From Chloroflexota bacterium (lineage in GTDB: Bacteria; Chloroflexota; UBA6077; CF-72): DNA of 9,306 nt. The stretch is taken from assembly GCA_019247135.1 (NCBI GenBank), contig JAFAPL010000130.1, positions 1 to 9,306 of the forward strand, in the 5' to 3' direction. Shown one piece after another: positions 1 through 4,119 of the stretch; positions within the stretch are counted from its first letter, which is position 1; every line of letters starts with the position of its first letter. Below the pieces are notes generated by a model that searched no databases, was not told where the DNA came from, and saw only the letters and a program-made list of their open reading frames with translations. Both the position numbers and the translations under genes were made by a program.

Positions 1-130
1 GATCGCTATATGCCAGGTAACCCACTCCGCCAGCGATCAGGATGAACCTGCAGGTTGATATGTCCAAGCCAACCGCGTAGGCCAGCAAGCGCAGCAACGA
101 ACCTTTCACACTCTTGGGAATCGGCTGCAG
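1..130. other. Non-coding left edge with short palindromes
   Basis: No convincing coding frame is seen here. Two symmetric elements are visible: GATCGCT at 1-7 is mirrored by AGCGATC at 32-38 (7-bp arms, 24-nt loop), and AACCTGCAGGTT at 45-56 is a perfect 12-bp palindrome. The stretch lies just downstream of the broken tyrosine recombinase and so may belong to the same mobile remnant. I could not recognise a Tn3-type terminal inverted repeat (usually beginning GGGG) in it. Confidence 0.35.
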
Positions 131-140
131 CTATTCCAAG
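113..140 (-). terminator. Weak hairpin at the 3' end of the recombinase remnant
   Basis: CTTGGGAAT (113-121) pairs with ATTCCAAG (133-140) with one bulged base, and the hairpin spans the stop codon of the recombinase (TAG on the minus strand, 133-131). No T-tract follows on the minus strand, so termination activity is doubtful. It may only be a chance hairpin. Confidence 0.2.
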
Positions 141-853
141 ACTGAGCGCATTAGCTCGCGCGCCTCCTGGTCTCCGATGGTGAGGTAGGCGATCTGCAAC
201 CGGCTCCAGCCAGCCTGCCGTTGGGCGAGCGGAAGGTTGCGTGTGCTGCGGACGATCTGACGCACGCGCGCATGACGAAACAGATGCGGGTGTACTGGCG
301 CCGCGTCGCCCGGCGGACCATGTTTTGATGCGCGCAACGCTAGGACGCGAACGTTAGCGCGCTCGGAAGCCTCTTTGACGATTAGCCAGGCCTGTCCACG
401 GCGGAGTGCACGCCGAGAGCCATTGGCATCGTGCTTACGCGAGAAGAACACCGGTTCGTTATCAGCGATGCCTGCTCTTTGGCCCAAAGTAGCAGCTCTC
501 CAGTGAGCCCGAGATCCGATCCTGGTAAGAACACGCGCTTGATAGGCAGGTGCGGGTTTTTTCGATTCGGAAGTACCAGGCTGTCGCGCTGGACGTCCAT
601 GGGCCGCAGTGCGAGCGCTTCCGAGACGCGGGCTCCTGTCGCCCATAGGACGCACAGCAGCAGGCGGTCAACGCTCGCAGCTCGCCGCGGCAATCACCGC
701 GCGGACTTCCTCGGGTGATAAGCCCTCGGGCGGCTGCCAATGCTTGCTGAGCGCGGATCGAACAGAACGCGATTTTGTGGACGAATCGGACAGTTCACGC
801 GCTGTTCGACGGGCCAGTGCTCGAGCTTCTGAGTTTGGCTCGGCGTGTGGCAT
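131..853 (-). pseudogene. Tyrosine recombinase (phage-integrase family), frameshifted twice
   Basis: Three consecutive frames on the minus strand join into one tyrosine recombinase catalytic domain. Piece 1 (853 to about 685) ends in SPEEVRAVIAAA, the usual start of the catalytic domain. Piece 2 (about 684 to 475) carries LWATGARVSEALALRPMDV with the first catalytic Arg, then the beta-sheet stretch NRKNPHLPIKRVFLP. Piece 3 (about 475 to 131) carries EPVFFSRK, the HPHLFRHA block (His-x-x-Arg), QAGW with Trp in the His/Trp position, and IAYLTIGDQEAREL with the Tyr nucleophile. The frame breaks lie near 682-690 and 470-480, and in-frame stops follow each break (TGA at 670-668). The joined product would be about 225-235 aa. 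It lacks most of the N-terminal SAM-like DNA-binding domain, and an in-frame stop sits upstream at 886-884. No clear ribosome binding site precedes the ATG. It is divergent from a Tn3-family transposase remnant, which suggests a TnpI/TnpS-like cointegrate resolvase rather than a phage integrase. Family call is firm; role is inferred. Confidence 0.8.
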
Positions 854-866
854 GCGCGCGTATCGT

Positions 867-884
867 ACACAAGGCAGCTTGTGT
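867..884. promoter_or_regulatory. Inverted repeat between recombinase and tnpA (candidate recombination core site or operator)
   Basis: ACACAAG (867-873) and CTTGTGT (878-884) are perfect 7-bp arms around a 4-bp centre, GCAG. A direct copy of the outer part, CGTACAC, occurs at 864-870 and again at 928-934. TnpI-type resolution sites consist of an inverted-repeat core plus direct repeats of the same motif in the gap between recombinase and transposase genes, and this layout is similar. The functional reading is inference; the repeat itself is seen directly. Confidence 0.4.
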
Positions 885-945
885 CAGATTCGTGCAACCG
901 ATCCGATGGAGCGTGTCCTGACTGCCGCGTACACTCGGCCGCCAC

Positions 946-1278
946 GTGACCTCGATCGAGCGCACGGCCTATCCGCGGCTCAAGCGCCTGCCGTCGGCCC
1001 AGGAGCTCGCCGACGTCTACACCGCGACGACCGAGGACCTGGCCTTCATCCGCGCCACGGCGCGCGGGCCATCGCCAATGCTGACGCTGGCCGTGCTGCT
1101 GAAGGTCCTCCAGCGGCTCGGCCACATGCCGCGCCTGCAGGGCGTGCCGTTCGCCATCGTGGCGCACGTCCGCGCCAGCCTGCGGCTGCCGGCCGACACG
1201 GCCCTCGACGTCACCCCGCGCACGCTCTATCGGCACCACGAGCAGATCCGCACGCACCGGCCACGCGCGCGCCGATGA
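946..1278 (+). pseudogene. Tn3-family transposase (TnpA), N-terminal remnant (DUF4158 region)
   Basis: From a GTG at 946 the frame reads MTSIERTAYPRLKRLPSAQE and continues with LADVYTATTEDLAFIRATAR, LAVLLKVLQRLGHMPRLQGV and LYRHHEQIRTH. These match the N-terminal DUF4158 region of Tn3-family DDE transposases, which bind the terminal inverted repeats. The family is normally about 950-1000 aa; here the similarity stops near 1255 and the frame ends after 110 codons with an Arg-rich tail that does not look like transposase. The catalytic DDE domain is absent from the window, so the protein cannot transpose. No good ribosome binding site precedes the GTG; the start is chosen because MTSIERTAYPR is the usual beginning of these proteins. 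It is divergent from the tyrosine recombinase upstream. Confidence in family is high. Confidence 0.8.
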
Positions 1279-1322
1279 TCAACGCGTCGTACTCCACTGT
1301 GCTCGCGGACGACATCGCGTCA

Positions 1323-1341
1323 GTAGCCGGCGGCCTGCTAC
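1323..1341 (-). terminator. Short hairpin over the stop of the 133-aa ORF
   Basis: GTAGC (1323-1327) pairs with GCTAC (1337-1341) around a 9-nt GC-rich loop, overlapping the TAG stop of the minus-strand membrane protein (1340-1338). No T-tract is present. It lies at the junction between the leftward gene group and the end of the transposase remnant, so a weak terminator is possible but unproven. Confidence 0.2.
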
Positions 1342-1739
1342 CTGCAGAGCGCCGCATATAAAGCCGCCGGGTTGCCATCCCCGACCGCGTCACCGGTGAG
1401 GAAGCCAGGCTTTGCGCAGCTCGACGGCCCGTCGAAGGTGGTTGCCAGCCGCTGCGCCATCGCCTGGCTGTTGGCCGTCGTCAAACTGGCGTTCACCCTG
1501 GTAGGCGCAGTCACGCCGCTGACAAGGCCAACGCCCAGTATCACTGAAGAGGGAGGGATGGCTGGCGCTCGGAGCACACCGGCGGTCAGCGCAGCGATGG
1601 CCACGGCCACAAGCAGCATGCTGCGCCGGTGGCGCGGCCACGCGGTCGGAACGAGTCGGTCGACGTGGTAAGCCGTGCGAGCTGGGGACTGCGCTCGATC
1701 AGTGCTGCTCGCCAGGGCGAAGTCAGACGTGCGCGTCAT
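1338..1739 (-). CDS. Hypothetical single-pass membrane protein
   Basis: A 133-aa protein on the minus strand, not recognised as a known family. The ATG at 1739-1737 overlaps the TGA of the upstream SnoaL-like gene as ATGA, so translation is probably coupled. Residues 1-38 are polar with several Arg (PTAWPRHRRS just before the membrane). One hydrophobic segment follows at about residues 41-55 (MLLVAVAIAALTAG), giving a type II or uncleaved-signal topology with the Arg side inside. The remaining ~75 residues are extracytoplasmic if so, are mildly polar, and hold two Cys: one in SSCAKPGF, one near the end (LYAALCR). Two Cys outside could form a disulfide. Codon use looks coding (many third-position G/C). 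Nothing in the sequence points to an enzyme activity, and the last third could have been altered by a nearby indel. It could equally be a secreted protein with a long n-region. Confidence 0.5.
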   Translation of the reverse strand: MTRTSDFALASSTDRAQSPARTAYHVDRLVPTAWPRHRRSMLLVAVAIAALTAGVLRAPAIPPSSVILGVGLVSGVTAPTRVNASLTTANSQAMAQRLATTFDGPSSCAKPGFLTGDAVGDGNPAALYAALCR

Positions 1740-2178
1740 GGGCTGTCGCCCGGTATCTGCTGGCCCGTCTCGAGACGTGCACCGAGCTGCGTCAAGAGGC
1801 CGAGCTGGTCGGGCTGTGCCCAGAACTCGGCGATGCGCTGGCCGTCGAGGCGCACCAGCAGCATGCCCGTGTAGTCGATGAGTCGGCCGGTGGCCGGAAT
1901 GCCAAGGAACGCGCCCCGATGGGTCCCCTGGCCACGGTAGCGGAGCACCACGCGGTCGGCCTCGGCGAGCTGGTCGAGAACAGTGAAGTGGAAGTCCGGG
2001 AGGCGGTGAGGAGGCCCTTGAGCCCCTTGCGCAGCTGGGCAGGGCCACAGAAGTCCTGACCGGGGTCATGGATGGTGGCGCCCGGGGTGAAGCCCGCGTC
2101 CAGAGCGTCGAGGTCACCCTGGTTGAAGGCCGCCTCCAGAATGCGGCGCACAATGGTCTTGTGGTCATGGAGCGTCAT
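1736..2178 (-). pseudogene. SnoaL-like (NTF2-fold) protein, one frameshift
   Basis: The frame starts at ATG 2178-2176 with MTLHDHKTIVRRILEAAFNQ, continuing GDLDALDAGFTPGATIHDPG and PAQLRKGLKGLLTA, which is the typical first half of SnoaL-like polyketide-cyclase/ester-cyclase proteins. At about 2001-1999 the reading frame shifts: GCC TCC CGG should read GCC TTC CCG GAC, so one base (probably T) is missing. The other frame then continues PDFHFTVLDQLAEADRVVLR, TGRLIDYTGMLLVRLDGQRI, AEFWAQPDQLGLLTQLG to a TGA at 1738-1736. The restored protein would be about 147 aa, normal for the family. Such proteins are small alpha+beta barrels binding hydrophobic ligands, but the substrate is not predictable here. 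It follows the solenoid-protein gene after a hairpin, and the next gene is ATGA-coupled. A sequencing error is as likely as true loss, because the rest of the frame is well kept. Confidence 0.75.
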
Positions 2179-2186
2179 TGGCGTGT

Positions 2187-2191
2187 CCTCC
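2187..2191 (-). promoter_or_regulatory. Ribosome binding site of the SnoaL-like gene
   Basis: GGAGG on the minus strand, eight bases before the ATG at 2178. It fixes the start of the SnoaL-like gene and argues against the longer upstream extension of the same frame. Confidence 0.7.
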
Positions 2192-2217
2192 GAGAGTCGG
2201 GCAGGGGTGTGGGGGCA

Positions 2218-2250
2218 GGCGGTGGGCGGGAGGAGCTCCCGCCCACTGCC
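2218..2250 (-). terminator. Strong GC hairpin after the solenoid-protein gene
   Basis: GTGGGCGGGAG (2222-2232) and CTCCCGCCCAC (2236-2246) form a perfect 11-bp stem with a 3-nt loop. One mismatch further out, GGC (2218-2220) pairs with GCC (2248-2250). It starts about nine bases after the TAG stop of the leftward solenoid gene (2261-2259) and precedes the SnoaL-like gene by ~40 bp. No T-tract follows on either strand, so it may act as a pausing or attenuating structure, or protect the mRNA 3' end, rather than as a classical terminator. Confidence 0.55.
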
Positions 2251-2258
2251 GCTGCCAG

Positions 2259-3212
2259 CTACTTCAGGACGACCTGCTTCCAGGTGCCCGCGTTGCCGCT
2301 CGTGCTGTCGGCGACGCACAGGAACAACTGGCCCTGGCTGTCGACGTACAGCTCGCCGCGCTTGTGGGTGCCCGAGGTCGGCGCGCCGGCGGTCGTGCCG
2401 GGGTCCAGCCGCACTGGCGCCTCGCCACCCTTGAACTCGGCCCCCAGGCCGTTCACGCTCTCGCCGAACACACCCGTCCCGCCGATGGAGCTGAACCCGC
2501 TCACAGCGTCCCCGTTCGGGCTGTTGCCGTCCACACCGACGTTGATCCCGTTACCCTGCACGCCGACGTCGTCGCCACTGCCGAGGACACCGGTCCCGAA
2601 CTGGCCGTGGCCCGTGGCAAACACACCATCGCCGTTGTTGCTGGTGGCGTCCACGCCTGAGCCGTTATTGCTGAAAGCCTTGACGGCCGTCTTTGTTCCG
2701 GTGGCGTTAACGCCCGTCTCCGCGGCACCAGCCGCGACAGCGATGCTGCCCGTCGGCGGAGTCGAGGTGCCCGGGACCTGGTTCACCTCGGCCGAGATCC
2801 CGACCAGACCGCCGCTGGCGTCCAGGCCGATGCCAGTCTGGCTGCGGGCCTGCACGCCTGGGCCGCTGCCGGACGTGCCCTGGACCCCGGCGACGTCGAA
2901 ACCCTGGCCCTCGACGCCGACACCACCCTTGAAGCCGCTGCCGCGGACGCCCGGAAACCCCTGTCCCTCGATGGCCGAGGTCTGCGCGCTCGTGGTAGCG
3001 AAGATAGCCGAACTGAGGTCGCTGGTCGCCTCGATAGCCGTGAAGCGACCGCCGACGAAGTTCGTCTGGCCCTCGAAGTCGGCCAGGGCGATGCCGGCAG
3101 GGATGGCCGCCGACACGATAGCCGCCCCGAGCAGCGCTGGCCAGCGGCGCGCCCCGGCCTGGCGCAGGGTGCGAATGGGCCCGAAGCCGGGCCGAGTCGG
3201 AAGAACGTTCAT
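2259..3212 (-). CDS. Exported glycine-rich repeat protein, probable beta-solenoid
   Basis: A 317-aa protein. Residues 1-44 form a signal peptide: a basic n-region with several Arg (RR at 22-23), a hydrophobic core (about 26-41) and an Ala-Leu-Ala cleavage site at 42-44 before DFEGQ. Residues ~55-265 are built from short loosely conserved turns of the type G-V-x-(G/A)-x-G, for example FPGVRGSGFKGGVGVEGQGF, GVQGTSGSGPGV and GVFATGHGQFGTGVLGSG, rich in Gly, Val, Ser, Asn and Asp. This periodicity fits a parallel beta-helix like those in tail-fibre and surface proteins, though it lacks the Gly-X-Y triplets of collagen. A distinct C-terminal piece (about 283-317, RGELYVDSQGQLFLCVADST ending GTWKQVVLK) resembles a small capping or head domain. 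There is no sortase signal or C-terminal membrane anchor, so it is probably secreted or loosely surface-bound. The start at 3212 is chosen over an upstream in-frame extension because of the ribosome binding site and the signal peptide. Function unknown. Confidence 0.75.
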   Translation of the reverse strand: MNVLPTRPGFGPIRTLRQAGARRWPALLGAAIVSAAIPAGIALADFEGQTNFVGGRFTAIEATSDLSSAIFATTSAQTSAIEGQGFPGVRGSGFKGGVGVEGQGFDVAGVQGTSGSGPGVQARSQTGIGLDASGGLVGISAEVNQVPGTSTPPTGSIAVAAGAAETGVNATGTKTAVKAFSNNGSGVDATSNNGDGVFATGHGQFGTGVLGSGDDVGVQGNGINVGVDGNSPNGDAVSGFSSIGGTGVFGESVNGLGAEFKGGEAPVRLDPGTTAGAPTSGTHKRGELYVDSQGQLFLCVADSTSGNAGTWKQVVLK

Positions 3213-3222
3213 GATGGTGCTG

Positions 3223-3229
3223 TCTCCTT
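3223..3229 (-). promoter_or_regulatory. Ribosome binding site of the solenoid-protein gene
   Basis: AAGGAGA on the minus strand, ten bases before ATG 3212. It decides the start: the same frame stays open to 3545, but the upstream part has no comparable site and reads as low-quality sequence. A pyrimidine-rich stretch (3240-3260 on the minus strand) precedes it. Confidence 0.65.
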
Positions 3230-3690
3230 CAGAGATTGGGAATAGGGAAAGGGGCGGGCGGACGATCGATGGGCCCGGCCGAGTGCGCCGGGCGTGGGGG
3301 TCAGAAGAGGTTGGCCGTCCTGGAAGGTCCTCCAGAGCTGCGGTGGGGTGCTGCCGTTGGCACGTCCCTAGCCTGCTCTCAGGCGAACGCGACGCCCACA
3401 CGCGGCGCCCACGCTTCGCCCACGGCACGGCCCAACACCACCCCGGCGGTCTGCGGCCGTCGGCTTCCGCGACGGGTGGTGCGTCCGGGCCGAGCTGGTG
3501 CCATGCACGCGCCTGAGCACCGAGGCGTCTGACAGCCCAGGGCACCGGCTCTCGGCTCGGCTAGCTGTCCGACGCGTCTGACGGGCTCGCGACGCTAGCG
3601 CCGGGCCAGCCATGCCGTGGGGCAGCTGTGGGTGAAGCGTGGGGGCGGCGTGTGGGCCGCGGGGCGACCGAGCTGCAGGCTGGGCAGGTC
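3230..3690. other. Divergent intergenic region between the leftward and rightward gene groups
   Basis: About 460 bp with no convincing gene; open frames here are antisense or upstream extensions of other genes. Since genes on both sides point away from it, promoters for both groups should lie here, but I could not pick convincing -35/-10 pairs. Visible structure: CTGGA/TCCAG arms at 3320-3335, TGCC/GGCA arms at 3352-3362, and the GCGTCTGAC repeats with a near-palindrome described separately. Confidence 0.5.
3525..3582. repeat. Direct repeat GCGTCTGAC, second copy inside a near-palindrome (candidate operator)
   Basis: GCGTCTGAC occurs at 3525-3533 and 3574-3582. The second copy is the right half of a 16-bp near-palindrome at 3567-3582, GTCCGACGCGTCTGAC, symmetric except for one mismatched pair and centred on GACGCGTC. 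It lies ~130 bp before the first gene of the rightward operon, a plausible regulator-binding position. No regulator gene is in the window. Function inferred, repeats seen directly. Confidence 0.35.
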
Positions 3691-3697
3691 AAAGGAG
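3691..3697 (+). promoter_or_regulatory. Ribosome binding site of the first operon gene
   Basis: AAAGGAG lies 13 bases before ATG 3711 and 10 bases before the adjacent in-frame TTG at 3708. The spacing slightly favours TTG as the start, which would add one residue. Either way it argues that the small ORF is translated. Confidence 0.5.
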
Positions 3698-3710
3698 CTC
3701 AGCCACGTTG

Positions 3711-3863
3711 ATGCAATCCACCGTCGAAGTTCACGTCGCCTATGTGCGACAGCAGCGGTTGCAGGAAGCCGAGAGCGACCGCTTGCGGGCGCTTGCGAAG
3801 CAGCGTTCCCGCGCCGAACAAGCCGTCAGTCACTCACTCAAACAGGGAAAGGACCAGCCATGA
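3711..3863 (+). CDS. Small helical hypothetical protein (50 aa)
   Basis: A 50-residue protein beginning MQSTVEVHVAYVRQQRLQEA and then rich in Arg, Glu, Gln and Ala (ESDRLRALAKQRSRAEQAVS). It reads as one long charged amphipathic helix with no membrane segment or signal peptide. It is preceded by an AAAGGAG site and its TGA (3861-3863) overlaps the ATG of the next ORF as ATGA, so the two are probably translated together at the head of the dehydrogenase/transporter operon. I do not recognise a named family. Possible roles are a small regulatory or partner protein, or a leader peptide controlling the downstream genes; the sequence does not choose between them. The ATG is 3711; a TTG at 3708 is an alternative with better spacing. 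Confidence 0.55.
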   Translation: MQSTVEVHVAYVRQQRLQEAESDRLRALAKQRSRAEQAVSHSLKQGKDQP

Positions 3864-4099
3864 ACAGCCTCATCGTCGAGCCGCGCGCGGGTTCGCGCTG
3901 CGGGCTTGGTCGAACCGCGCGCTTGGGGCGCTCGCGCGCATCGTCTTGCGTCCGCTCCGGCGCGCAGCAGGACTGGTCGGTGGCGGCGGCGAACCCGCTC
4001 GCTTCCGAGCCCAGCACGTACCCGTTCAGCCGCGACGAGCTGGCCCGCCTCGAGGTGTACCGCGCCGCCGTTTGCAGCGGCTTCTACACCGATTGGTGA
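3860..4099 (+). CDS. Small hypothetical protein with conserved-looking C-terminal motif (79 aa)
   Basis: The ATG at 3860 is coupled to the previous gene by ATGA and has its own site, AAAGGA (3848-3853), six bases upstream. The start MNSLIVEPRA and the end YPFSRDELARLEVYRAAVCS followed by GFYTDW look like real protein. The middle (residues ~11-40) is a Ser/Arg/Cys-rich stretch unlike its ends. In the +1-shifted frame the same DNA reads RGFALRAWSNRALGALARIV, a good amphipathic helix, so two compensating indels may have scrambled the middle. If restored, the protein would be a short helix followed by a C-terminal Arg-Tyr-Arg-Ala-Ala-Val helix and an aromatic FYTDW tail. Only 20 bp separate it from the dehydrogenase, so the three are co-transcribed. 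No named family recognised; function unknown. Confidence 0.5.
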   Translation: MNSLIVEPRAGSRCGLGRTARLGRSRASSCVRSGAQQDWSVAAANPLASEPSTYPFSRDELARLEVYRAAVCSGFYTDW

Positions 4100-4119
4100 G
4101 CCAGAGAGGCCACACCATC

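Larger units (their letters stand above)
131..1278. mobile_element. Decayed Tn3-family transposon remnant with tyrosine recombinase
   Basis: A broken tyrosine recombinase and the first ~105 residues of a Tn3-family transposase stand head to head across a ~90-bp gap. In known Tn3-family members with tyrosine recombinases (Tn4430, Tn5401, Tn4651) the recombinase gene and its recombination site sit beside tnpA. The transposase catalytic core, terminal inverted repeats and target-site duplication are not visible, so the element is a fragment and its outer limits are unknown. The extent given is that of the recognisable genes. Confidence 0.6.

Noticed and set aside
131..853. Integron integrase or phage integrase with attachment site
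   Set aside because: No integron-specific insertion motif, no attC-like or tRNA-derived attachment site is visible, and the neighbouring Tn3 transposase fragment gives a simpler explanation.
609..1361. 250-codon plus-strand frame spanning the recombinase start and the transposase remnant
   Set aside because: It is out of frame with the recognisable TnpA start and antisense to the recombinase; composition is Arg/Ala/Pro-rich, as expected of a shadow frame.
2259..3212. Collagen-like protein
   Set aside because: The repeats lack a regular Gly-X-Y triplet; irregular G-V-x-G turns fit a beta-solenoid better.
3356..3375. Possible promoter TTGGCA with a TA-rich box downstream
   Set aside because: The only TA-like box (TAGCCT) is far too close to TTGGCA, and nothing fits at normal spacing.
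2068..3516. Long open frame (482 codons) on the plus strand, Pro/Thr-rich
   Set aside because: It lies antisense to the solenoid gene. Its Pro-Leu/Thr-Pro repeats are just the complement of the Gly/Val/Ser repeat codons; no ribosome binding site, signal or known domain.
3213..3545. N-terminal extension of the solenoid protein by 111 codons
   Set aside because: The extension has no signal features, while ATG 3212 has a ribosome binding site and begins a standard signal peptide.
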